Shown here one piece after another: positions 1 to 9,799 of a stretch of 64,000 nt of DNA. The translations under genes and the position numbers were made by a program. The DNA lies in NCBI GenBank assembly GCA_963576785.1, contig OY756143.1, positions 868,001 through 932,000 on the forward strand, in the 5' to 3' direction. The notes under the pieces were generated by a model. It ran no database searches. It was given only the letters and a program-made list of their open reading frames with translations, and had not been told where the DNA came from. Position 1 is the first letter of the stretch. Every line of letters begins with the position of its first letter. This DNA is from Chlorophyllum brunneum. Taxonomy: Eukaryota > Basidiomycota > Agaricomycetes > Agaricales > Agaricaceae.

Positions 1-1270
1 TTTCAATGAGGTCAAGACGAGAAGCCTGGCCATTCCTCTTCAGTTCCTTCTGCTTCTCTACCTCCGCAAATATTGCACCCTGAATGGCTTTCTCCGACAT
101 AGCATCCTCCTCCAACCAGACATCCTTGAGCGCAACTTTCTTCTTTCCGGGCAAGGGAGGACCGCCGGGCTTTGAAACCTCGATCGCTTCCCACACTCGC
201 GTCATACGACCTGTGATACCCAATGACCGATAGCTAGCTAGACTGCGCCTTGATTCGAAATATCGGGTAGCACCTTCAACCCCGATTTCATACGTGTAGG
301 AAATGCCTTCATGAACTCTCCGATGGACCGTCGAGTCATAACCAAGCCGGGCTTCATCCGCAAATATGAAGGAAAGGAACACCGAAATCAATCTCTCGTA
401 GTCCTCGTAAAAAAGATCGCATCAGACAGCGGCAAGGATGGATTCATGGGTCCACTTACATGAAGAAAATTGAAATCGTGTGATTTGGAAGAATGGGATC
501 GGGAGAAATACCACAGAGCCATCTTCTCGTTCTCGATCGTGAACTACAAGCGAATGTGAGCTGAGTTGACAATCGGGTGCAGAAGACCTACGCTAAACAT
601 GAAGATGCGACGGGGATCATCATTCATGATATGACTGGCTCCAGAGACCAGTTTCTGGCGGTTCTTTAAATGAATCGAGGTTAGGAATGAACGACCATTA
701 AACGGGCTACTGACATCGACCCAGTCCTTCTCGTTCTTCTTGAACTCGGCAGAAACAGCTATGTTCGGGGCAGCGAGTTTCGTACCCTGTCTCGCAAGTT
801 GCGAGCCCTTAGCCAGCTCAAAACACGCGTCTATTTTGAATGTAGCGCCATAAAGTTCAGAGAGGACATTGTCGTCAGGGCAATCGCGGTATTCCACGCG
901 AGGCTCAGCGACTCGTCCTTGAACACCGCGATCAGATAACTCGTACTTCGAGATGGCTTCTGCGATGGTCTTCAGATGTTGAAACGTATCTTTTTCGTTC
1001 GTAGCGAGCTGTGACGGCGAGTCTGGGAAATCCTTCCATTGAAGACCGCCTGCCTTTTCTACCAGAAGCCCTTCGTTACAAAGTAGCTGCACACAGCCAG
1101 CGACCTCCTGTGGCGACGGAACGAAAGGTAGATATGACTGTTGAAAGCTGTCGACGCTGCATACCACCATCTCACTATCCATCTCAGTCGCGATCTCGTC
1201 CCTAGTATCTGTCACTTTATGACCATCGCCGGTCGATCTCTTCGAGCGCGGGGTATAAGGGGTTTTAAGT
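1..1270 (-). pseudogene. FunK1-type protein kinase, left-arm copy, exon 1 deleted, cut by the window edge
   Basis: This is the inverted copy of the kinase gene at 53306..56277. By alignment the retained exons are 592..1270, 460..543 and 403..1 (running off the edge), with the same intron boundaries. The fragment covers the FunK1 N-terminal region (TEMDSEM, VDSFQQSYLPF) and the conserved KKVALKDVWLEEDAM segment. The catalytic HRD region lies outside the window. A 164-bp deletion at 1318/1319 removed the ATG exon and most of intron 1 but left the TATA box. No ATG lies between the TATA box and exon 2; the first in-frame ATG is inside exon 2 (TEM-DSEM). It is therefore probably not expressed as a normal kinase, although a shorter product from that internal ATG cannot be excluded. 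Confidence 0.8.
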
Positions 1271-2444
1271 CTGGGGGGACAAGATGTAAGCAATCACGGA
1301 AAGCCAGTCCTGAGTCTTGAAGTACAGCGACGCTAATCAAAGCCTGTTCACGCTGGACTTAAAAGTCCGACAGTCGGACCTTTTATAATTCAGTCGTGCA
1401 GCCTATGATGAAGACAACAATCGGCTTTATTATTCTCGCGTGGACACAAAGTGTAAAACTCGGTCCTGCTATGACATATCGGGCTTATCTGATGAATGCT
1501 CTGGTCTTTGAATTATTTGCCTATGAACTGAGGTTGGTAACTTGCACTGCTGCCCTCATGAGTCGCCACACAACTGGCCTTCCTTAGAACGCTTTAGCCT
1601 GAAGAGAACATGAGCTGGTTTTCGGCATGAATGTCACTTAACACAACAAGCGACCCATGACCTTGCTGGTCGCTTGTCGTTCAGGACGAATCCATCCTTA
1701 TGCGTCATGTTTAACAACAGAGTGTAAGCATGTTGCTTACATCATCAAGAGTATATCTAGGCGAGCTCATTGTAACATAGATCAATTCCCTCTTGACCTC
1801 GAAATACTATCTCGAGTCCCGTGTATCTGCTGGTCCTCCCCTTAGTGAGGTCGCCTGCTGACGGCGCCCTTCCACAGAGGCCGCATAGTCACCTAACCCC
1901 AAAAATTCTGATTTCCCTACACAAGGCTTCTAACAAAAAACTTTTGTCTTGATTTTTTTTCCATTCTGTCACCAACGAAAAATGACCGAGGTACTCCCTG
2001 AGGTATGCGAGAATGAACGGCACAGTGCAAATCCTATCTTGACTTGATTAAGTATCTTCGTTGAGTACTTGTCGATACACCACACTTTGAGTCTGTCTGA
2101 CAGTTTAGATGGGATATCATAATAAGTGTGGTTGAATGTGCCAAAAACAATGCAATGTACAGTCCAGGGATTTTCGAGAGGTTTGTTCACGCAAGTCAAG
2201 TCAACAACATGATAACCATTGGTTGACTCTCGAACCTGAGGCTGCAAATGAAACAATTGTACAGTCCAGCTTAAGCATCCTTTGAATGAGAGCAGGTAAA
2301 GGCTTGAATCAAAAACATAAGCAGTCCCCAAAGAATAGGCCATCACAATTGTTTGGAGGTTGGTGATATTTTGGTTACAATGGCCACACATAAAATTACA
2401 ACATATATACAACATACACACTCAGAAAAACAAACTAATGTGGA

Positions 2445-2589
2445 GATCAGACATTTGCTGACAATGGAAATTGTCCATCTCACACCATCTCACACTACAA
2501 CCAACAGTATACATCCGAATCAAGATGGTCCTGCCAATCCCTACCATATCAAAACTGCATAGCCAATATTACCAATGCTTGGATGTAGT
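2445..2589. repeat. Dispersed ~145-bp module, copy 1 of 3
   Basis: The segment starting GATCAGACATTTGCTGACAA and ending near AATGCTTGGA recurs at 26711..26857, directly after the coding end of relic R1, and in the right arm at about 51986..52130. It opens with the short inverted repeat TGACAATggaaATTGTCc. Its place just downstream of a gypsy pol end at 26711 suggests the edge of an LTR or 3' UTR of the R1 family that became part of the FunK1 upstream region before the arms duplicated. Confidence 0.6.
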
Positions 2590-2625
2590 TGTTGAGGAAA
2601 CGACCATAATGAGTTGTTTGCTGGG

Positions 2626-2919
2626 TGTTACGACCTTAGTCTCTGACTCAGGTTGCAAGCCTTTGGATAAAGGAAAGGAAGTAGAGAAAGGAAGAAGGGA
2701 TGATACGATTGGTAAAGTGTAAGGAATACATCAAGTATTACTACACTTTATATACTGGTGGTGATGGTTAATAATAAGGGAGAGGAGTAAATGAGTCAGA
2801 TAGGAGGCATAGCCTTTAGGGGTGAAACAGGGGATAAAACGAGAAGTGAAACACGTAGGAGGGTACACGAGGTAACGGGTGCGAGATAGGAATGAACGGT
2901 CTATCTATAGTTCGTAACA
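2626..2919 (-). repeat. 3' LTR of G1
   Basis: This 294-bp LTR begins TGTTACGACC and ends TTCGTAACA, giving the canonical TG...CA ends. It shares most of its sequence with the G2 LTRs and is nearly the same as the solo LTR at 8625..8918. On the minus strand it is preceded by the polypurine tract GAAAGGGAGGTAT (2932..2920), which sets its role as the 3' LTR. Confidence 0.93.
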
Positions 2920-3026
2920 ATACCTCCCTTTCAAGCTTTATGTCCTCATGATGTGTATTACTGTAAGGGTCCTTTGTAAAATAAAACATACGGACTTTGG
3001 AGAAGGTAGGAAAATGCGACGAGCAT

Positions 3027-3863
3027 TTACTCGTTCATAGGTACGGCCGTTCCCAGAGCTCTGGCCAAGTCCTTCTTGTTTCCTCCGATGAGGGGTGCCT
3101 TATCGACACATTGTAAGCCAATCCAGAGGGGTGCATGTGGCAGTCCTTCTTTGAACAGGAAGTGGGTGTGATTATTGTACGTGGTGTTGTCGTTGGTGTG
3201 ATTGCTTAAGAGCTTATGCACTATGCCTCTCCAGTATTCGTTGTCCTTTTCGCCTTCTGATTTCAATGTGTTATACCCTTGCGGTGGGTGGAAGGTCATG
3301 GGTGTGATAGGGGGTACTACTGTGGTGAGGATAGTTTGGAGGTGGGCTACTTCTTCTTCGATGTCGGGGTGAAGTAGTTGGTCAGCAGCGGTTGCTTCTT
3401 GTGTCTTTTGTTCGCATTTGTGACAGATGTGATGTTGGATGGGGAACAGGTCATTACTAACAAGTAGTTGGTTAACGATATAGTGGGAGAGGTTGTCTAT
3501 ACTCCTTAACTCGTACGTATTGAGTCGTTTGGCTAGGGCTACGAGGATGCTGTGCATCCGGGCTCGCATATTGGAGATGACGATGAGTTGCAGGTCGTCA
3601 TTGATCTCGTATAAGTGTCTCTCCAATTGGTCTCTCCTTCCTTCATCGATGATGAACTGGTTGAGTCTCGGAGTGGCCTCGGATAAGGTGTCCATTATTT
3701 TAGATGCGCCTTCTTGGGTTGCTTTCATTGCTGCGCCCAATAGTATCATGGTGTCTACTAGGGTTTCTCCTTCCACGAGCTCCTCATGGCTGGTTCTTTC
3801 TGGGATGAGTTTATCGAATTCTTTGAGGTAGGGGTATGGAGTAAGTTGGCATTCGGCAGGCAT
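3027..3863 (-). CDS. Extra ORF (ORF3) of G1, unknown function
   Basis: An uninterrupted 278-codon frame lies between pol and the 3' LTR, colinear with ORF3 of G2 (15390..16226, also 278 codons) and clearly similar over its whole length. The N-terminal motif is MPAECQLTPYPYL. The middle is rich in predicted helix and includes a CHKCEQ pair. The C-terminal part contains HAPLWIG. No signal peptide or membrane segment is visible, so it is not an obvious envelope protein, and I recognise no domain. The frame has stayed open while pol of the same element has several stops; this may reflect selection, fewer convertible CGA/TGG codons, or chance. The ATG at 3863 is chosen because it aligns in all four copies. 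Confidence 0.75.
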   Translation of the reverse strand: MPAECQLTPYPYLKEFDKLIPERTSHEELVEGETLVDTMILLGAAMKATQEGASKIMDTLSEATPRLNQFIIDEGRRDQLERHLYEINDDLQLIVISNMRARMHSILVALAKRLNTYELRSIDNLSHYIVNQLLVSNDLFPIQHHICHKCEQKTQEATAADQLLHPDIEEEVAHLQTILTTVVPPITPMTFHPPQGYNTLKSEGEKDNEYWRGIVHKLLSNHTNDNTTYNNHTHFLFKEGLPHAPLWIGLQCVDKAPLIGGNKKDLARALGTAVPMNE

Positions 3864-3964
3864 GGTGTGTTATGAAGATAGTTGGCAAAGTTGAGGGTAA
3901 AGTGGATACAGCGAGTGATGCGTTGAGTGTAGTGGTTGCTTGGAATGCGAGGTTTGTTGTTCAT
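3758..3964 (-). CDS. Short ORF overlapping the pol stop (G1)
   Basis: The frame is 68 codons long. Its ATG overlaps the pol TGA as ATGA (pol stop 3963..3961, ATG 3964..3962) and it runs into ORF3 in another frame. The first ~37 residues (MNNKPRIPSNHYTQR, then FTLNFANYLHNTPC) resemble the short ORFs of G2 and G4. It may be a translated peptide or only a re-initiation device feeding ORF3. Confidence 0.45.
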   Translation of the reverse strand: MNNKPRIPSNHYTQRITRCIHFTLNFANYLHNTPCLPNANLLHTPTSKNSINSSQKEPAMRSSWKEKP

Positions 3965-6900
3965 AATTGCTGCTTTTTACCTCCCCTTTTTATAGGTTTC
4001 GTCCTCGAAATCTTGCTCATAAACTCTTGTACTGCTTCCTTGGCATTTTCCAGATTTGCTTCATCTTCCCATGTATCTTCTTCGGACATATATCCTTTCC
4101 AGTGTATTAGGTACTCTTTTTGTTTTCCCTTGGTGCGGTGTCCTCGGACTTCATCTACCTCGTAGTGTTCCTCATCATTGATTATCTCGGGGATCGGTGG
4201 TGGTGGAGTATGCTGGCTGTCATACTCGGGTTTGTGATAGGGGGAGAGAAGTCTGCTGTTAAACATGTCGTGTATCGCCCATGTTTCAGGTAGCTCCAGT
4301 CGGTAGCTTGTTTCACCTATTTTCTCTTTTACCCGGAATGGTCTGTATCTCCTGTGATCAAGTTTTTTTGTCGGCCTTGTTGTCCTAATATTGTCTGCTT
4401 CAAGCCAAACTTGGTCTCCTGCCTTGTACTCGTGCTCTGGTTTTGTGCTATTCCGTTTCTCCATTTGCGTCTGGCTCTGTTGTAGTATCTCGATCATTTT
4501 TTGGCGCATGTCTTGTAACTCTTGTATTTGTTCCGTGATCACAGGTGCCTTGGATGTGTTTGAGATATCCCCTTTCCATGGATGTCGTCCATATACTATC
4601 TGGAATGGTGAATGTCCTGTGGCACTATGTGTTTTGTCATTATACTGGAATTCCGCTGTGCTGAGCCATTTCTTCCAGTTGTCCTGCGCATGGTTGATTA
4701 CGTTTCTGAGGTATGCCTCAACCTCCTGGTTGATACGCTCCGTCTGTCCGTCTGTTTGTGGATGGTATGCCGTGGATAGGTTACGTTGGGTGCCAGTTGC
4801 TATGCAAAGTTCTGCCATGAATTTTGATGCGAATTGTGGACCTCTGTCACTGATGATCCTGCGGGGTATCCCATGTTGTCTCCATATATCGTCATGATAA
4901 ATATCTCCTAACTCTTCAGATGATAGGGTGGTGTTAACTGCACGTAGTCTAATCATTTTGCTGAAGCGATCAACAATGACAAGTATTGCGTCGTATCCAT
5001 CTGATTCTGGTAGTAGTCCTATCATGTCGATTGATATTTCTTCCCATGGTCCGGTGGGTATTGGTAGTGGATGGAGATGTGTGGTAGGTCGTGTCCGGAG
5101 TATCTTGTTTCGCTGACATGTGTCGCATCCCTTGATGTATCGTTTAACATCATTGCGCATCTGTGGCCACTAATATGTCCTTTTGAGGAGTTCGATCATT
5201 CTGTGCTGTCCCGGGTGTCCTACGTCTGTTCTGTCGTGGTGTTGTTGGAGTATTTCTTGGCATAACTCGGCGTTTGGTGGTACGTATATTCTTCCTTCGA
5301 ACATGGGCAATCCATCCGTTTCCCATATCTCCTCTGGTCGTTTCTCCTTTTCTCTTAGCCACTGTGTTTCTCTTTTTTGCTCTTTTCGTAATCGGTGTTT
5401 CAGGTCTTCTTCTCCCGATATCTCCCAAATTTGTCTGATCTCGGTGATAGTGTTATCGAATAGGTGGTTGGGTAATAGCGTGATATTTGTGTTGTCTCTG
5501 GTTGTGTCCGTTTTTGCTAGTCTTGATAGCACATCTGCTTTCGTGTTCGTTTTTCCGGGTATGTGTTTTAGTGTGTAGCAATATTCTTGTAATTCCAGTT
5601 GCCATCTTGCCTGTCATCCTGTGAGTTGTTGCAGTTTCCTGAAATATTCTAAGTTCTTGTGGTCCGTCCATATCTCGAATGGTTTGTCGGCATCAAGTAG
5701 GTATTGTCTCCATGTTTTGATCGCTTCTCGGATTGCTAGTAGTTCCTTGTCGTAGATTTGGTAGTTTCGTTCTGCCGGTGTCATTGTTCTCGAGTGAAAG
5801 GCGATTGGGTGCCACTGGTCATTCTGGTTTTGTGATAGTACCGCTCCTACTCCGTATCCTGATACATCCACTTCTACTCTATATTGTCCTTTGTCCTGGG
5901 GCATTGCTAATACTGGTTCGCTCGTGATCTTCTCCTTGATCTTCTCAAACGCTTGTTGTTGTCGTTCTGACCATGACCATTGTGCATCTTTTTTCTTCAG
6001 CTTGTGCAGGGGTATTGCTATGTTACTGAAGTCTTGTATAAATCGTCGGTAGAAGTTTGCGAAACCCAGGAATTTTTCGACGTCCTTCACGGATTTGGGT
6101 GTTGGCCATTCTTTTACTGCTTTTACCTTTTCCTCCTCCATTTTTACACTGCCTTGTCCAACTATAAAGCCCAATATGGGTATTTCTTTTGCGTCGAACA
6201 CACATTTTGACCATTTGAAGTAGAGTTGGTGCTTGGCTGCAATGTCTAAGAACCGTGTTGTTCTTTTCTCGAGTTCTTCCTGTGTGGTTCCCGGAATGAC
6301 GAAGTCGTCCATGTAGTTGACAAGTGTTCCTTCATGTAACATTTCCCGAAATACTGTGTTCATCATTCTCTGAAAGGTCGCCGGTGAGTTGCTCATCCCG
6401 AAGAACATGACTGTAGGTTCGAATAGTCCACTGTTTGTTACAAATGCTGCCTTCCATTCATCCCCTTTTCTGATCCTGACATTGTTATATCCCCAAATGA
6501 TATTGAGCTTATTGAACACCTTCGCATCCTTTAACCAGTCTAGGACTTTGCCTATGAGTGGTAGTGGCGTCTTGTCTTTGATGGTGTGTTCATTCAGTTT
6601 TTTGTAGTCCTGTACCAGGCATTTTGTTCCGTCTTTTTTTGGTATGAAGAAACATGGGGTGGCGTAGGGGGATTGTGATGGTCTGATTCGTCCTGAGGCA
6701 AGGTTCTGGTCGAGGAATTTCTGTAGTTCCTGCTTCTCTGTTATTGTCATTGGGTAGACCTTGGACTGTAGTACCGGGGGTGTATCTTCGGACAGATTTA
6801 TCTCGTGGTCCCATACCATGTGTTCGGGTAGTTTGTCGAAGTTTTTCTTGTTGAATAGGTGGGTGTATTGTCGGAGGTATGGTGGTAGATCTTCATCATT

Positions 6901-7383
6901 CGTCCGGTCTGCCTTTTTCTCTTCAATGTGTTCTTTGACTGTCCGTATTCTTTCGTTGAACTGTATGTCACTATGTGATATTTTGCAGTTGTCTGGGCAT
7001 CTGGTGAATCGTATGACATGATTGTTCCAATCGATTTCCAGGTTATGCTTAACCAGCTAGTCATGTCCGAGATACAAGTCTGCGCTTTCCAATTGTGTTA
7101 CTAGAGCGTCAATTTGTTCTGTGTGGTTGCCATTGTTTAATACCAGTTGTGCCTTGTCCGTTATCTCTCCTTTTTTATTTTCTGTTCCGTCAGCATTGAT
7201 CACTCTGATCGGGGTCTCCAGGGGTTTAGTCGGGATCTGTTCTTCGTCTATCATTCATTGTGCTATGCACGTGTGGGTGCATCCGGAGTCTACAAGGGTT
7301 GTAATTGGTCTGCATCCTTTTCTTGTCTGGATTGTCGAGTCGAGGAGAAGTTCGTGTGTCGAGTTTTGTTTCTGGGGAATCAC
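3961..7383 (-). pseudogene. G1 pol (protease-RT-RNase H-integrase-chromodomain), with stops
   Basis: This aligns end to end with the 1140-codon G2 pol. Visible parts are the RT motif YMDDFVIPG, the RNase H segment VDVSGYGVGAVLS, the integrase HHCC region (CDTCQRN), the DDE core ([26 protein letters not shown]) and a C-terminal chromodomain (HWKGYMSEEDTWEDE). In-frame stops lie near 7255 (CGA to TGA), 7060 (TGG to TAG), 5615 (CGA to TGA) and 5170 (TGG to TAG), all C-to-T type changes relative to G2. No frameshift was needed to follow the frame. The initiator is unclear, as in G2. Confidence 0.88.
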
Positions 7384-7442
7384 GTATTGTCTATTGTGGG
7401 ATAAAACAGAAACTCTAGGTTTATTGGCTCGCAGGTTTGTGC

Positions 7443-8550
7443 CTACTCGGAGCCTTCGACAAAATCCTCTTTCTCCTCTATTTCTTGTTCATTGTTTTCG
7501 TTGATCTCTCTGATATGTGCTTTCTTGGGCGCTTGGCAGTTCTTTGAGATGTGGCCCTGTTTGCCACAATTGTAACACATTATCTTGGTGTATGTGACTT
7601 TCGTCTTCTTTCTGCAGTATTTGGCGATATGCCCATAGAGGTTGCAGTTGTAGCACCTCGGTTTTCCATTTTGATTGGTGTCTGTCCTTTGTCTTCCTAT
7701 CTCCATGGGTTGTCCTCTACCTCCATAAGTAACTCCGGTGGTGGTTCTGACATCTCCTCGGGTGATGTCCGTTGCCTCATACCCTTGTCCTACTGCAAGG
7801 ATTGTGGTTTTCCATTTGGTGTATGTTGTTGGGACGGAGGTTGTTGGGTAGCCTACTATGGTTCGAATGATGTCTGCTCTGGTGTGGCGTTTGAGAAGGA
7901 ATATTGCGTGGGTGTCGTCTGTCCCCGCTTGGGCTTTCAATGCCTCGAATTTGATTAAGAAATCCGCTGTGTTTCTCTTTCCTTGCTTGAACGTCTCGAT
8001 TTCTCCTTCTGCTATGGCTTTCCTATTTCCCAAGGAAAATGTGGCTTCTATTTCCTTTGTGAAGTCATCCCAATCTGGTGTTTTCTTGTTCTGGATGGCC
8101 TGCAGCTGCGTGTTGGCATAGGGGCCTACTAGCCCTCCCTTCATTCTTGCCAAAATTGCCACTATCTTCTGTTCTTCTTCGTCTATCTTGTTGAACATTA
8201 ACCATAATGATATTGCTCTCCACCAATTGTCAAATTGGGTTCTATCTCCATTGAAATACCCTGGCTCTGGAGCTAGGTTCTTTGGGATGTTGACTTCTTC
8301 TGGCATCTCTGGTTCTGTCTCTGGTTTGCTGTGTTTGTTTTCGTGGGTCTTGGCGATTTCTATATCGGCTGTGGTGTCGGCGACTTCTGTGTCAAATTCT
8401 TCAAATGGGGCTGGTTCTTTGTCTGTGCTGTGCTTGGATTCTTCTTCATAGGTCTCGGCGATATCTATATCGGATGTGTTCTTGGCGACTTCTATGTCGA
8501 ATTCGGTTTCAAATAGAGCTGTATTCTTGTCTACACTGCGTTCGGATTTC
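7443..8550 (-). pseudogene. G1 gag, N-terminally truncated
   Basis: Open from 8550 down to the stop at 7443, in frame with G2 gag. It has an acidic repeat region (modules like ALFETEFDIEVA), the matrix/capsid-like segment PGYFNGDRTQFDNWWRAISLW, and two CCHC knuckles (CYNCNLYGHIAKYC and CYNCGKQGHISKNC). About 40 N-terminal codons including the ATG are missing, because an LTR remnant of another subfamily begins at about 8553. The first in-frame ATG now lies at 8306. Confidence 0.85.
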
Positions 8551-8552
8551 TG

Positions 8553-9146
8553 TTAGTCTGAGACTCAGGTTGTAAGTCTTTGGATAAAGACAAGGAAGTA
8601 GAGAAGAGAGTAAGGGATGATACGTGTTACAACCTTAGTCTCTGACTCAGGTTGCAAGCCTTTGGATAAAGGAAAGGAAGTAGAGAAAGGAAGAAGGGAT
8701 AATACGATTGGTAAAGTGTAAGGAATACATCAAGTATTACTACACTTTATATACTGGTGGTGATGGTTAATAATAAGGGAGAGGAGTAAATGAGTCAGAT
8801 AGGAGGCATAGCCTTTAGGGGTGAAGCAGGGGATGAAATGAGAAGTGAAACACATAGGAGGGTACACGAGGTAATGGGCGTGAGATAGGAATGAATGGTC
8901 TATCTATAGTTCATAACAATATGATTGGTAAAGTATAAGGAATACATCAAGTATCACTACACTTTATATACTAGTGGTATGAGCTAAGAATAAAGGAGCA
9001 GAGTAAAGGAGTCATAGGGGATGAGTAGAATGAGTCAGTAAGAGTACAGCCATAAGAGATAAAATAGAAGATGAAATGGATACACAAGAATGATGAGTAT
9101 GATAGGCATATGATGGGAATGTAGTGTCTATCTATAGTTCATAACA
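8553..9146 (-). repeat. LTR remnant of the G3/G4 subfamily split by a solo LTR
   Basis: The two parts, 8553..8624 and 8924..9146, join into one LTR of the G3/G4 type (TTAGTCTGAGACTCAGG at one end, TATAGTTCATAACA at the other). The first ~10 bp are missing where it meets G1 gag. A G1/G2-type solo LTR interrupts it. To the right it meets relic R1. Confidence 0.8.
8625..8918 (-). repeat. Solo LTR of the G1 subfamily nested in another LTR
   Basis: This 294-bp LTR (TGTTACAACC...TTCATAACA) lies between ATACG (8620..8624) and ATATG (8919..8923). These read as a 5-bp target-site duplication with one CpG C-to-T change. Joining the flanks restores the normal LTR reading gatgATACGattggtaaag. It therefore inserted as a full element that collapsed to one LTR. 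Confidence 0.88.
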
Positions 9147-9276
9147 ACAAGTCACTACTAAGAAGATTCCAGCATTAGTTACAATACTTGAAGAGACTGA
9201 ATATAGAACTGACATACCTCTTGAAACACTCATTCAGACCACTTCACCTCCTTTTAACCTTATTATAGCCAACTCA

Positions 9277-9666
9277 GTGATGGAGCTCCACAAAATTCCA
9301 CTCAAACTTGAGGGGAAATTCAATGTTGAAGCCATCCTTGATGAAGGCTCACAAGTGATTGGTCTCTATTATGATGTCTGGGAAAAACTTGGGTTACCAA
9401 TCCATTCAGATCAGACTATAGTGATAGAATCAGCAAACAAATCTCACAATATGACAATGGGTCTCTTACAAAATCTCCAAGTCTCTATAGAAAACTGCAA
9501 CTTCTACTTGCAGGTCCAGGTTATTGAAGATACCTCCTATGAGATACTTCTTGGTCATCTACTCCTTGCTCTTGCTCAAGCCAATACCTGCCACTTTGTC
9601 AATGGAGACTCACACATTACCCTTGTTGACCCAAATACCTATTCTGTCATTACCATTCCTATCTAG
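9277..9666 (+). pseudogene. R1 aspartic protease region
   Basis: An open frame of 129 codons, with homologous codons continuing upstream to about 9160. The motif AILDEGSQVIGL resembles the retropepsin catalytic loop, with DEG where DTG/DSG is usual; this substitution is typical of the lineage as I remember it. Downstream, YEILLGHLLLAL matches the second conserved retropepsin motif. It is a relic domain of the R1 polyprotein, not a separate gene. Confidence 0.7.
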
Positions 9667-9799
9667 CCTTGTGTGCACAAATCTCCATCTATCTAGGTTT
9701 TTAAACATCAATGATTTGGCTATTCATTGAGAAGACAAAAACCATTATTCTAATCAATCAATTAAGTCAACAATTTCCAAATCATCTAATCCACTTACT

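Larger units (their letters stand above)
1..2625. repeat. Left arm of a large inverted repeat
   Basis: This arm is the reverse complement of 51950..54738. Positions pair as x + y = 54739 for x up to 1318 and x + y = 54575 beyond it, because the left arm lacks 164 bp. Every stretch I compared by eye over about 2.5 kb is identical. The only differences seen are four transitions near the inner end (2529, 2547, 2586, 2601). The arm carries the 5' half of a FunK1 kinase gene (1..1270, minus), its TATA box (1381..1387, minus) and about 1.2 kb of upstream DNA in which I see no gene. It stops at the LTR of G1 on the inner side and is cut by the window on the outer side, so its full length is unknown. 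It is either a real inverted duplication or an assembly artefact; the private deletion favours a real duplication. Confidence 0.93.
2626..8552 (-). mobile_element. G1: decayed Ty3/gypsy chromovirus, 5' end missing
   Basis: In minus-strand order the element has a gag fragment (8550..7443), pol (7383..3961), a short ORF (3964..3758), an extra ORF (3863..3027), a polypurine tract (2932..2920) and a 3' LTR (2919..2626). It has the same architecture as intact G2, with several in-frame stops in pol. The 5' LTR, leader and first ~40 gag codons are missing. Gag instead abuts an LTR of the G3/G4 type at about 8552, so an internal deletion or recombination removed the 5' end. The left flank is the inner end of the inverted-repeat arm, with CTGGG next to the LTR; no matching duplication is visible on the other side. 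Confidence 0.9.

Noticed and set aside
544..1293. 249-codon open frame as a complete gene
   Set aside because: Its first codon is TTG and lies in former intron 1, and its last codon is inside intron 2. It is exon 2 of FunK1 read through the splice sites.
1969..2421. 150-codon frame (identical at 52154..52606) as a gene
   Set aside because: Starts with GTG, cysteine-rich and of odd composition, overlaps the dispersed repeat, no recognisable domain. Identity between arms only reflects the recent duplication.
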